Source: Acanthaster planci (lineage: Eukaryota > Echinodermata > Asteroidea > Valvatida > Acanthasteridae). From it: a stretch of DNA of 64,000 nt. Made by a program: the position numbers and the translations under genes. The notes under the pieces are model-generated. The model searched no databases, was not told where the DNA came from, and saw only the letters and a list, made by a program, of their open reading frames with translations. Below are positions 21,660-31,980 of the stretch, piece after piece; within the stretch, counting starts at the first letter, position 1, and each line of letters opens with the position of its first letter. The stretch covers positions 228,057 through 292,056 of the forward strand of contig NW_019091508.1 of NCBI RefSeq assembly GCF_001949145.1, in the 5' to 3' direction.

Positions 21660-22576
21660 TTAAATAGGATCCAGCTTTGGTAAAATTTTCAGAGTAGGTT
21701 CCGTCTCTGTAACTTGTTTAGTAACTTTTTCGGTAACTTGTTCATCAAAATCTGATTCTGCAGGAGCAACGCCAGAGTTTAAAGTTGGAACGTGACCCGT
21801 CCACATGCCGGGCATTGCAATTTGCAAATTGTTGTTGTGTCCTTCAAATGTTCCGATGCGTAAGTCCATGACAGAGGGCACCAAGTACAATCCAGGTGCC
21901 ACTACAAAGTTTAAAGGCACTTTAGCATACTGCAACGAATCCTGAAATTGGTGTATACTTGCCTCCAAGTCGGGCACCGACGTTGGGCATCTAATCCGGT
22001 GCCGGGTGCCATTACGTTCATTTTTGTTTGGACTTGGGCACCCAACAGTGCGTAAACGTAAGCTCTGATCAACTCGTTCACTTTAATAATGCCCACGTCA
22101 GTAAGTTTACTATTTTGGGGGATAAAGTCGCACCAAGCCAATGTGACAGCATTGGACTGTGTAATCCAAGTTACGGTTTTGGTCCCCGCGTGACCCGAGC
22201 CTTTTGGCGGTTTGGCACACCCAAAGGCCATACAAGTGGATCCCGCATATTTGCCGTTTATTAGGTGCAAGTCGTGTGCGTCATAGTTATTGCCAGAGAC
22301 TGGTATGTAGCTGTCATCATAATAGTAGGCTGTTCCCAATCCGTTTGATATAGTGTTGTAAGTTTGTTTAAACAATTTATTTTGGTCAACATTAAACAAT
22401 AGGCAAGTGTCGATAAACTTTTGGTGGTCGTAATTATTATGCAATGCCTTAAACATGTCGTCGCTAGGTATGGGCTTTACGCAGTCGTAGAAAGTTTTTC
22501 GTACCGTGCAATTCACGTGGAAGTTAAATAAAGCAGACACGTACGGGTCGACGTTAGACAATAGATCGAAACCCAC
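21660..22576 (-). pseudogene. Cys-containing Polinton protein of unknown function
   Basis: Minus-strand open frame of 221 codons (22576-21911) that continues after a frameshift in 21977-21660, for about 300 residues in all. It has several cysteines (NCTVRKTFYDC, DTCLLF, STCMAFGC), a VNELIRAYVYALLGAQVQTKMNV helix and a proline/threonine/glutamate-rich tail (TEKVTKQVTETEP). Codons upstream of 22576 remain partly open to about 22600, so the real start may lie further out. The cysteines and length would suit an exported or virion surface protein, but I recognise no family. Confidence 0.5.
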
Positions 22577-22852
22577 TCAACATGCCGTCATTGCGCAATA
22601 TACCACAAAATTAAATTGGTTTTGGAAAATGAAATGGGGTCAGTCGTCCAACAGTCGACGGTTTCATCTGTTGTCACTCTCGGTAACTTGTAAGCCGCGG
22701 TTAAATTTGGAAACACAGCCCAAAAGTAATAACCTTAATTAACCACTATTGATAACTGACTAAAATTGGCTCCCATCTTTTACTTTTTACTTTATAATAG
22801 ACTGATATAAAAAGAAACTGGTTTTACAAATGATTTTAAAAAGAACCCAGTT

Positions 22853-22933
22853 TTATAAAAGATTTTCAAAAGGAGGCGCGGTGGGGTAAGTGGGTGGTGG
22901 TTCCTCGTACTTGACAGACTTGGACAAAGTCAT
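22853..22933 (-). CDS. 26-codon ORF with PPxY and PTAP late-domain motifs
   Basis: On the minus strand a short frame ends with KYEEPPPTYPTAPPFENLL and a stop at 22853-22855. It contains PPTY (a PPxY motif, the NEDD4-type WW-domain ligand) directly followed by PTAP (the TSG101 ligand). These are the two classic late-domain motifs used by enveloped and some non-enveloped viruses to recruit ESCRT. An ATG is at 22931-22933, downstream of TTTTTAAAAA. Alternatively it is the frameshifted C-terminal tail of the adjacent membrane protein that stops at 22978, because the frame stays open upstream through SRFLKRPYEKTWR. Either way it lies beside the membrane-protein gene. Confidence 0.5.
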   Translation of the reverse strand: MTLSKSVKYEEPPPTYPTAPPFENLL

Positions 22934-22977
22934 TCGCCAAGTTTTTTCATAAGGTCTTTTTAAAAATCGGCTGCCCT

Positions 22978-23599
22978 TTAATTGGCAAGCGCTTCAGCTT
23001 TCTCCTTGACCTGCCAATCAATTTCTTCTTTATTTGTCGTTTTATTTTCTTGCAACTTTGTCGTCGTATTTGACCGAATCTTTTCCTTCTTTTCATTAAA
23101 TTTCTTCAGTTCTGACAATATTAAAACAAATTCTTCTTGAGACACGTCACCGTCTTCGATCGCGTGTGAGATGTATTCATCTATGGTGTTTAATTTTGCA
23201 TCTGCAAGCATTCTAATTTTATCGTGCTTTTTAGTTTTATGGGTCAACCTGCGACTGGCGTACTTTAACATCGCGTAAGCGCTAAATGCACCGATAGCGA
23301 CACCTTCCATCACAAGTCCTACGGGTCCAGTGATCACCCCAAAAAAGCGGGAATGCCAGTGGCGGCAGTCATGGCACCTATTGCTTCGAGTCCGTATTCC
23401 ACATAATTGAGCGCAGTAAGTATTCGTTTGATCTTTTTGTAAGAAATCTTCTGGCGTCGCATTCTTTTAAAATCTGTCCTCGAATTTCTTCGATCTTTGG
23501 AAGGCGGTAAACTTTTGTCGCATTTGATTCAGCTTGGTACCCACTCAAGTCCGGGTACATATTCAACTGATTGTCTGTCGTCATCTTTTTAAAATACAC
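22978..23599 (-). pseudogene. Conserved Polinton two-helix membrane protein
   Basis: Starts at the ATG after TTATAAA and TTTTAAAAAG. The N-terminal half has VYRLPKIEEIRGQILKE. After a frameshift near 23410 the frame gives GAMTAATGIPAFLG, and after another near 23340 GPVGLVMEGVAIGAFSAYAM, forming a hydrophobic hairpin. The rest is charged: LTHKTKKHDKIRMLADAKL, then DGDVSQEEFVLILSELKKF. A hydrophobic hairpin followed by HxKI-x-LA-x-KLN and a charged helical tail recurs in animal Polintons. A homologue is present in the second element at 44351-44720. About 205 residues if intact. Function unknown. Confidence 0.7.
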
Positions 23600-23618
23600 G
23601 TTTTATAAATTGCGCGTT

Positions 23619-24321
23619 TTAAAAAATGTCTAGCTCAAGTAAAATTGTGCCGTCTTTATTGTTGATGATTTCTCCCCGCTCGTTTCTCAACGAAAAATGT
23701 AGACTCATTATTTGATCGTTTACAAGTGACTTTGCACTTTGGCTCGGGTCTGACGTGGTGCACAATATGTACAAGTTTGACTTCTCAAGTACTTGGAAAC
23801 TCATGCCGGGTATAAAAATAAATAAAATCAAACCAATCCACGTTGTAAAATCCTGGTGGAATGACTACACTACCACGTTCTCTTCCTTTCAAAAAATCTG
23901 TGGGCGTTTCTCTCTTGTGCAGGCGATGCATCACCAGGGCATTAGAAGTATAAGCTAGAACATAAAGAACGTCTCTGTCATTAGATTGCCCCGCTCTAAT
24001 AGCTCTAATAACGGTATTACAGGTTGAAGTGCTTCTACAATGCCCATATTGATGGATGTTGCCTCTAGTGAAGCAGGCTGGTCACGCCCTCGAGAGCTCG
24101 GTTATATTCTTTCTCTAACTCCTTTGGCTCCCCTTTCAGCAGGACTTCCTTCGACTTGAGTTTGCCATTCGAATTCGGTGGATTTTGTAATGTTGAAGTA
24201 ACCCGAGTGGAAGCTTACCTTTCTGACTTTTAATGTTTTTATCACCCTTTAGATTATCGATTTGATTTTTTAATTCAAATGTCCACTCACTTTTTGTCAA
24301 ATAAAAAGTGTGTGTCTCCAT
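23619..24321 (-). pseudogene. Candidate minor capsid (penton-like) protein
   Basis: Minus-strand gene of about 230 codons with a start at 24321 (METHTFYLTKSEW). After frameshifts and stops around 24010-24140 comes GSVVIPPGFYNVDWFDF (near 23865-23915), which has the 'IPPGxY' turn typical of Polinton minor capsid proteins. Then come IPGMSFQVLEKSNLYILCTT and a final strand pair, LHFSLRNERGEIINNKDGTI, where penton-like proteins normally carry an 'IRDDxGRPVPF' strand. It sits between the TFIIB-like and membrane-protein genes, and the same order occurs in the second element. The capsid role is inferred from these weak motifs. Confidence 0.5.
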
Positions 24322-24348
24322 TTTACTATGAATAGGTTTTCAAAAATG

Positions 24349-24729
24349 TTACTGTTCTTCATAAAGTTTAAACTTTTTGACAGCATCGGTGTAATGTTTC
24401 TCAGAGATTTGACACAGGTCTTTTACAGCTTCTGCAGTTTCTTTTGTCACGTCTTGATAACAGACGGCAATTAAAGCTCAGAGCGGTTTACCTCTGGAAA
24501 TTTTACCCGCTGAAACTCAGTTCACTTTATGTTTGACGAGACCAGCTTGTTCCGCAGTTAATTTAACGTCTAATTCTTTAAACATTTTGCCCGTTTTATA
24601 TTTGGGTTTTTTGTAAACGAAACGTTGATTATATTTACCGCCCACATTTTCTGCTTCGTCTTAATAAATGCGAGTTAGTATTAGCCCACAATCGCAGCAG
24701 ACGAGATCAGACTCTTCTCTTCTTTCCAT
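24349..24729 (-). pseudogene. TFIIB-like transcription factor (half zinc ribbon plus cyclin box)
   Basis: Reading from the ATG at 24727-24729: DLVCCDCGLIL has the C-x2-C-G-L form of the second knuckle of a TFIIB zinc ribbon. The usual first knuckle is not visible. Then follows one cyclin-like repeat: an ELDVKLTAEQAGLVKHKV helix, GKISRGKPL then ALIAVCYQDV (matching the 'GRSxxAxAAACLYIA' helix of TFIIB), and a final VKDLCQISEKHYTDAVKKF helix-turn-helix (matching 'TLKEIAxxSxVSxxxIxRxYK'). In-frame stops are TAA after IY, TGA after KVN and TGA after KPL. The last matches an Arg in the homologue at 42680-43092. About 126 codons. A poxvirus-type late transcription factor is a less likely alternative. 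Confidence 0.55.
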
Positions 24730-24864
24730 TCTATTTGTGTGTGCTTTTTTCTTCAATTTTCATGTGTGTTGGTTTTGGGTCAAATAAAATGAATAAATCT
24801 TGTTTGTCCGATGGTAATTAATTGTCCATTTTTAAAACGTTATTTATTTAAGGGATGTAAAATT

Positions 24865-24895
24865 AACCTCAGTTATCTCGAGGATAACTGAGGTT
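24865..24895. terminator. Perfect intergenic hairpin, 13-bp stem
   Basis: AACCTCAGTTATC and GATAACTGAGGTT pair perfectly around a 5-base loop. It lies between the TFIIB-like gene (24729) and the upstream minus-strand gene (24949), in AT-rich sequence. By position it could end or process the upstream transcript. Confidence 0.55.
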
Positions 24896-24948
24896 TAAAA
24901 TGCTTCTTTAAATTAATTAATAGGTTAATTCTCGAGTTTAATCCACCT

Positions 24949-25464
24949 TTAATTTGACGGGTGTTTCCAATTCAGTTTCAGATACAGATTCTGATTCAAA
25001 TTCAGATTCATTAAGGTCAAATCCTCTAAATGCTTGCAAGCTGATTTGTTTGAAATGATTCTGTCATTTCTACCTTTCAACATTGCCGTTGATACCGTAT
25101 ACCTAACACTGGCACTGCAAGACAGTGAACCATGGGTTCTGTAGTATGCGTCCTTCAGGTAAATAAATGATTGAGCATCGCATCTTTTATTCATAAATTT
25201 CTCGATATTTGACGACGTAATGGGCCTCTTTCGATTGTCAAATAAAGAGGTGTAAGAATCTATTTTAATGTACATGCGTTTTTTGTCTGTGTAAGGCAGT
25301 TTAACGACGTATTCTATCCCGTTTAAATAATCGATATCGCGATTGGCTTTGTAAGCATTTATTGTGCACGATGGCATGATAAACTTGGTGGCAGCTTGCA
25401 TTTCAGCTTGTTTCTCAATGAACTTGTAAGCGGCCAAATTTATATCGTCGAATATATGCATCAT
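24949..25464 (-). CDS. Unknown Polinton protein at the right end
   Basis: An uninterrupted 171-codon frame. The N-terminal part is helical (AAYKFIEKQAEMQAATKF), the middle has YLNGIEYVVKLPYTDKKRMYI, and the C-terminal tail is a low-complexity Asn/Leu stretch (LNLNQNLYLKLN). The frame stays open upstream of the first ATG to about 25517, through GCQICYQLQKRMM. The gene may therefore start further out and be cut by the element's right boundary. No adenain-type His-Asp-Cys signature is seen, so it is not the expected protease. No family recognised. Confidence 0.55.
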   Translation of the reverse strand: MMHIFDDINLAAYKFIEKQAEMQAATKFIMPSCTINAYKANRDIDYLNGIEYVVKLPYTDKKRMYIKIDSYTSLFDNRKRPITSSNIEKFMNKRCDAQSFIYLKDAYYRTHGSLSCSASVRYTVSTAMLKGRNDRIISNKSACKHLEDLTLMNLNLNQNLYLKLNWKHPSN

Positions 25465-25521
25465 CCGCTTCTGCAGTTGATAACAAATTTGACAACCGAC
25501 GACGTTATCGACAGTTTTATC

Positions 25522-27005
25522 TCATGTGCGCACTGAGCCGGCGCATGTGCCGGCGCGGTCACGTCAATGCAATTATGCGTTGTATTGTAACGCATGTATA
25601 GTGACAGTTACACGTATACTGTCCCAAGTCCGAGGCACAGAGCCTTACCGCTTTGAACCCATCGTGCCACCGGAGTGCACACCAAATGGGATCTCGATCG
25701 GGCTAATGATGGGGCCACTGCTGGCGAACGAGGCGGTGAAGGAGACCAGATGTTTTGAATGTTTTATGTTGTTATTTTATTCCGAAACAAGTGTCAGGCT
25801 AAGTCGTGCAGCTCAGTCATGCAGGGCTGTGTACGAAAACATACCCACAAAACCAGGTCCAGCAAGATCATGACATTTTTGTTTCCACAGCGGTACGTAA
25901 TAAAAAGGCATTTTTGCGTGGCACCACCAACTGTGCAAATGTGGACAGTTTTTGAAACACCTGCAGAATTGGTCTGTATTTTCATTGCACTATTACTATG
26001 TATTCAGAAGTCACAGTGCAACTTTACATGTACATGTACATGTATACTTATTACTGAGATACCACGTGAGTATATTAAACACTATTCCCCATTTTTTTTA
26101 CTATCATTGGGGTTGCTCTTTACAGTTGTGGCAAATGTTTAATTTTTACACAAACTAGCATTCAACACTTGTTTTAGAAAAGCTAATTTTAGTTGAGGGA
26201 TCTACATGTAACCATAACTAAACCTACGTGTAAACCCAGTTTGAAACTACATACAAGTATAACTATACTTCACAATAAAATACATGTATATGTATATACA
26301 TGTATTTTAGGGCGATTGGCTTGCAGAAGTCACTGCTTGGTCACATGCAGCGCGTGTGCGTAGGCGTAGTTGCGGCAGCAGCCAGCTCGCGAGGCTACAT
26401 GTATATAAAAGCATGATGGGTGTGTGTTACAGCAGAACCTTGCATTTGGTTCGATCCTGCTGTAAAAACCCTGAACTGTGGTTTGGGCAGAGCAAGCAAC
26501 TGAATGGGCGTGAAGGTAAGACCCTCGTACGTTGGGTCGTTAGCATGGCTAGTTCCTAGTCCCAGGTGGTGCATGTGTCGTTGAGGGGCTGGGGGGTTGA
26601 GGGCTATTCAGTGGTGCGGTAAGAGTTCTTTGTGGGAGCTTACAGTCGGTTAAAGGGTGGATCGCTATCTCGCAGTGCGAGTTGTGAGTGGTGTGGGATA
26701 GCCGTATTGACTTATTCAGGTCCTGGTGGCACTAGATTCATACAAGTAATTGTGGGGCTCACTGCTCCAGGCAAAGTCTTGTCACACAGTCCTCCCATTA
26801 AGAGCACCCTCTACTGGCGTATTGGTTATGTGAATGATTGAAGTGGCTTTGATGAATAAACAAGCTACCATTTTGTTGTTGTACAAAGGTCAGGTGTCCA
26901 AGGGTCGTTATTTCGAGTCACAGGCAGTCTTATTTTGTGAGTCACAAGTTGTTTTAGTTGTGTCATGAGGCACCGGGCCAATCGCGTCAGACCTTCCGGT
27001 GCCCA
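25522..27005. other. Non-coding interval to the right of the Polinton
   Basis: The sequence changes abruptly to GC-rich at about 25521 (gccggcgcatgtgccggcgc is a partial palindrome). No gene is supported. Around 26390-26880 there is a TATATAAAA box, a GT-rich stretch and an AATAAA, which might be a degenerate LTR belonging to the Gypsy fragment downstream, but I could not find a matching second LTR. Confidence 0.4.
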
Positions 27006-28005
27006 CCCTTACAAAAATGTCCCATGCAAATCCCATGGGCATCCCATGGGCTGCCCATGGGACCCCATGTGTACGCCATGGGACTGGCAAAAAAATAATG
27101 TTGGTTGAAGTGATCACCATGGGACATTTTGTGGATACCATGGGAACACCATGAGGCTTTTATGATCAGCATGGGAACACCATGGGGGTTTTATAATCAG
27201 CATGGGAACACCATGGGGCTTTTATGATCAGCATGGGAACACCTTGGGGTTTTTATATTCAGCATGGGAACACCATGGGGCTTTTATGATCAGCATGGGA
27301 ACACCATAGGATTTTAACACTCTACATGGGAATACAATGTGATTTGTATGCGGACACCGTGGAAATGCCACACAAACACTATTCCAATTTTTGCAATCAA
27401 GAGAACACTGGGATTTGCATTGCTATGGCATCTACACAGGTACACTTAGAGGTTTTGTTGTATTGTAAACCACATTAGCTGCTGCCATTAAAATGCATTG
27501 ACATGAACTACGGTACAGTACAGTTTGGAATGGAATGTTGATTTGATGACTGCAACTTTGCCCGTCACCAAAAGATGCACAGGACACTCACCATGGGAGG
27601 CATGGGTAAATCACCATGGGACGCAAGGAACAATTGACATGGAACAATCACCATGAGATGCAAGGGACAATCGACATGGGAAAATCACCATGGGATGCAT
27701 GGGATAATCACCATGGGACAAATGGGGCAACCATCATGGGACAAATGGGGTAACCACAATGGGACACAAGGGTAAATCACCAAGGGACGCATGGTTAAAT
27801 CACCATTGGATGTGTGGGAAAATCACCATGGGATATGACAATTAAATCACCATGGGAATATTTTGGGAAATTACATGGGGTTCTTGAATTATGCATGGGC
27901 AAAATTTCATAGGTAAACATCCCATGCTACATGGTGGCCAATTCACCATGTAATCCCATGGGAAATTTTCCCATGGGATACCCTCATGGGACATTTTTGT
28001 AAGGG
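27006..28005. mobile_element. 1,000-bp non-autonomous element packed with CCATGGG palindromes
   Basis: The ends are perfect 21-base inverted repeats beginning CCCTTACAAAAATGTCCCAT. A CA dinucleotide flanks each side (27004-27005 and 28006-28007). The inside has no coding capacity but contains several dozen CATGGG or CCCATG motifs in two arrays: a 31-bp tandem repeat on the left (27139-27315) and looser ~20-bp units on the right (about 27590-27880). It directly adjoins a Gypsy fragment. The superfamily is unknown; the motif arrays look like subterminal protein-binding repeats. Confidence 0.7.
27139..27315. repeat. 31-bp tandem repeat, about 5.5 copies
   Basis: Unit CATGGGAACACCATGGGGC followed by TTTTATGATCAG, repeated with small changes. 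It forms the left internal array of the 27006-28005 element. Confidence 0.8.
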
Positions 28006-28930
28006 CAAAAGCCCTGCCAACAGAGCTTTCAGACCAAGACGTATACTTACATCCAAACAGACTAGGGGCTCCGGTATTGGCCTACCCATTACCAAGTAGT
28101 GAGTACATCCTGGATACGGATGCGAGTTCAGAGGGCATAGGGGCCGCACTGTCTCAGGTGCATGACGGTGTCAAGAAAGGTGTTGCTTTTGCAAGCCAGA
28201 AATTCAGCTCAGCTGAGAGAAACTACTGCATCACTCAAAGGAACCTGATCGCTTAGTAAATATTTGAAGCACCTCTGCCAGTACCTTTATGGTCAAAAGG
28301 TCAAAGTGTGGATGGACCATTCTTCTTTGGTATGGTTAAGGAACTCGAAGAACCCGGAAGGACAACTTGCACGATGCTTGGAGGTTGTGTCGGATGATTC
28401 TTATTGTGATAAAGCTGGTATTGATGTTACCGTTGCTGTAGAAGAAGATAAACAGAAGTCAACCTTGAGCTCAAGAGATGAGAAAAAGGCCAAAGTTGAT
28501 ATGGTGGAACCTGCTGTAAGCAGCGAAGAACTTAGAAACGCCCAAATGGAGGATGAGTCGTTGAAGTGGCTGTCAATTGCCAAAGAGTGAGGGAAGGAGT
28601 GCCCTCCTTAGTAGGTAAGGCTTATTGGTCATACTGGGACCAGTTGTCAATAAAAGACGGTGTGTTATACCAGCAATGTGAGTCAAATAATGGTAGTTCC
28701 GTGTAACTCCTGCATGGAAGGAGGTAGGCAGGCCATCTTGGCCTGAAGAAAACCCTGGCCTGTGTAAAGCAGCGATACCTCTGGTCAGGTATGAATGCCG
28801 GTGTAAGAGCCTACATCAGAAAGTGTGATCAGTGCGCAAGGAAGAGGCTGCCCCAAAGAAATGGAGGGCGCCCTTGCAACAGTACAATGTTACAGGACAT
28901 AGAGTGGCATTAGACTTAGGTGTCATCCCC
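28006..28930 (+). pseudogene. Gypsy (Ty3-like) RNase H and integrase zinc-binding remnant
   Basis: The RNase H domain starts near 28085 with YILDTDASSEGIGAALSQ, followed by VAFASQKFSSAERNYC and, after a stop near 28257, VWMDHSSLVWLRNSKNPEGQ (28309-28368). A linker and then the integrase N-terminal zinc region follow, with GLKKTLACVKQRYLW and YIRKCDQCARKR (28735-28850). Homology fades near 28900. Frameshifts occur at about 28257 and 28590-28760. Reverse transcriptase, gag and most of the integrase core are missing. Order and motifs are those of Ty3/Gypsy elements. Confidence 0.8.
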
Positions 28931-31213
28931 AAATTGACTAAGTGTTCCATGATGCGGACATTTCGCAAAATCACGTAGAGCACGCTAATCCCTGCCAAAC
29001 AAAAGAGCTGTTAGCAACCCGGCAGATCCGCGGACATAACGCTACATGCAAGCTTCATGCAAATTACCAACCTCATGAATACACCCCATCTTTGGCAGGG
29101 CAAATCCCTTTGAATTGGCACGTGGCCAAATTTCCGCTGACAGACCGGTTGACTTCCAGTTAGAGCAAGACAAAATGCCGATTGGCTGCCAACTTAAAAC
29201 CACAGCTCATTTAATTTGTCTTGCAAAACACTAGGACGTTCCTGTCTGCCAGGGCAGTTCACAGATGAGGTCAATGTGGCCCTTAAGAAAGATTCTTTTC
29301 CTTTGCTTTTCATAGTAATTGTGGTTGGCAAATTTACCTTCAACTTTGTGTTTCATCTTCAACAACGAAACGCTGAGAATTGTCCAACAACAATTCATCC
29401 ATCCATCAGTGAGTTGACTGCTGCAGTACCACAGTGTCCACAGCAACCACATGTACACGTGCACATTTGACCACGTTCATATACTTTTATGCTTTTCACG
29501 GGTAGGCCTGCCTATGTTAGTCAAAAACTGTTCACATACACACCATCAGCACCCATCGTTAACCACTTCATGCCGGGACATTTTTCCAAGTTGATGATGC
29601 TAGGCCGGCATGACTATAATTTTTTCCGTATTCAAAATCCTTCAAAAATTCATCATTTCATTTAACGGTCGTTTATAGCCGCACGGAGTAATCTTTAGGC
29701 ATTACCCTAAGTTGACAGGTGACCTTCATTGACACCTGAGTATTTCAACCAGGCCTGCAGCCTTGTAAACAGAGCCCAGATTGTGCGGTGTTGTGTGTAA
29801 TTTGAAAATTAGAAAGCTAAGTGTCTCGATAATGGAGATTATGTTTGAGAAAAACTGGTCCCGGAGCTCGTCATAACTGATTTGGACTATACCATTATCT
29901 TGAGGGATGATACCGAGATAATATAATTTACGTGAGGTAAGCTTCCAAAGTTTCATAAATAAGTTTAATTTCAGACCAGTCCAAATTCTCTTTTAGATCG
30001 TTAGTTATGGTTCTTCCATTCATTTTATCAGTTAATAATGACTTTAGGTGTACCGATGGCGCTTTGGCATTTTGCACGACCTATTAATATCTATAGACTC
30101 TTGACAACAGCTCCTGTTAATGGTTGCAATATTTTTCAAAAATAACAGGATTTCTGGTAGTAAGATTTCACGGATTGTCTGACACTATTATGTACTTACA
30201 TGTACTTTACAGTAAGGTGCATGTACATGTATTTCAAAGATCTTACAAATCCCATAGGCTTACACACCCCAGCGCAGGGCAGAAAGCTGATAGACAACCA
30301 TAAAATAAGTCACAGCATAAAAACGTGCTGCCATCAGAACAATTACAGGGCTTGTTCCAACTTGAGTTTTATGAGCATGAGATATGCCTACAAACACCCA
30401 GTCATGTGAAAAGGGACCAGCGGCTAAACCACCTTTCGAGAGCGACAGCTAGTGCTGCAGCCAAACTGCAGGATTGAGCCCAAAATCATAGAACATGGCA
30501 CTTTCAAATCGAACCAAACTGAACCACATGCACTGGTCGGTTTGGATGTTCGGCTTTGATATGGCATGGTATCGATAGCAAACGGCATGTACTTGAGAAA
30601 ACTTGATTAAAAAACGCAACACAACGAAAAATGGAAAACGAGTTTCAGTGCTTTATATGCCACATCCGCGCTCGGCAGATGTGCGAGTACAGTGGTGCGT
30701 ATAGCGGATATGCACTTTAAATTTGCAATGGCCCCAGATCACATGATGGTGTAAAATGCACGTGGTGAGAATTCACTATTAACCACCCAAGAACATGCAA
30801 GGTACAGCATTTCAGCTGTAGAACATTACTAAATTCTCACTACATCCAACTGTGGGCTTGCATATTCAGACCGACACTATGTATACCAATCTCAAATATT
30901 CACGCCCTTACGTTCCATATTAGGCCAATGAATGAACGTGCAAAACAAATTTTGATTGGATGCTGATCGTAGTTGGACTTGTGTTTGATCAAAGGCCACT
31001 CTGGAGGAAACAAAAATGATTTTGCCAGGCGGAGTATAGCAGCGCTTCAGCGCACGATGAGACTTGGTGCACACAGCAGGGGCCAAAAAAACTTCTCTTT
31101 CGTTTGGTCAAAATCATAGTACATGTATTTACATGTTGTGATAGAATTTTGCCAGAGCACTAAGTCGTTCTCAGATTTCATATAAAATGCTGTTATCCAT
31201 TCAAAAAAAAAGA

Positions 31214-31272
31214 GTACAGTTATAACAGGACTCTTGTATTAACAGTGCTCTTATTAACAAAGTTTGACTGTA
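31214..31272. repeat. Fragment of the 2472-2644 MITE family
   Basis: Contains GCTCTTATTAACAAAGTTTG followed by ACTGTA, matching the right end of the element at 2472-2644, with related 'ttataacagg' inner sequence. The left arm is mostly missing. Confidence 0.6.
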
Positions 31273-31980
31273 CTTCATGGATTTACTGAATAAATTTTCA
31301 ATGATAAAGTCATTTCTGTATAAAGTGAGGTGCTTAAACATTCTGCATACTTTCAAATCTGCCGTTATGTATTCACTCTGTAATGAAATTTGTTTCACCT
31401 ACATGTACACTGTACCATCAGCTGTTTTAGCCGTTGCATTTGAAAGCTTGGCCTCATAACTTTTTATAACTAGCAAGAAACTTCTTTGGAGCATGTAATC
31501 TCACTTTCTTTTCAGGTGGGGGAGTGCTTTCCCCATCTGTACGATCCGAATCTGACACTGACACTGATTGGCGTCCATGTTGCCCACAAAACTATGGCCT
31601 AAACACAGCGGCGGCGGCGACGACACATGCATTGGGCCCGAGTAGCTGTGTGACATGCAGCCGGTGTCACACCAAAACATGCTTTCAGAGCTACGGCTAC
31701 GTCAGCATGTCCCCACATATTTTCAATGGGCGCAGGCCTAGACCTAGCCCTAGACAGCCGATTTGGCTCTGTGCCCCCGAAATGAGTGTGGTTCTTTGCG
31801 GTTAAAATGCTTTTAACTGTATTGTGTCATATGGGAGTCAAGGAACCAATCATTATTTTTGCAAGCTGGCTTACAAGTGCACCCTCTGTTGGTCATTTGG
31901 TCTCTATAAATACAGATTTGACATCTTTGCGCTATATTGCGTACTTTTTGCGTTAGATCTCATACCAGCATACTTGGATG

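Larger units (their letters stand above)
11180..25521. mobile_element. Decayed Polinton/Maverick (adintovirus-like) element
   Basis: About 14.3 kb of densely packed reading frames with the Polinton gene complement: protein-primed family-B DNA polymerase, retroviral-type integrase, double-jelly-roll capsid protein, A32-like ATPase, minor capsid candidate, and conserved membrane or coiled-coil proteins. Genes from polB to 21.47 kb are on the plus strand, except the integrase and its neighbour, and genes from 21.66 to 25.5 kb are on the minus strand, so the two blocks converge at 21.5 kb. I found no terminal inverted repeats and no adenain-type protease. The right end cuts off at a sharp change to GC-rich sequence near 25521. 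Almost every gene has stops or frameshifts, so this is a dead copy. Confidence 0.85.

Noticed and set aside
26341-26990. Possible LTR of the Gypsy fragment
   Set aside because: TATA and AATAAA signals exist, but no second copy or primer-binding site was found, so it is not called.
27139-27315. 31-bp repeats as a CRISPR array
   Set aside because: No spacers between units; they form the internal array of a transposable element.
29726-29956. Minus-strand 76-codon ORF as a gene
   Set aside because: No recognisable family, no splice context, and a length expected by chance.
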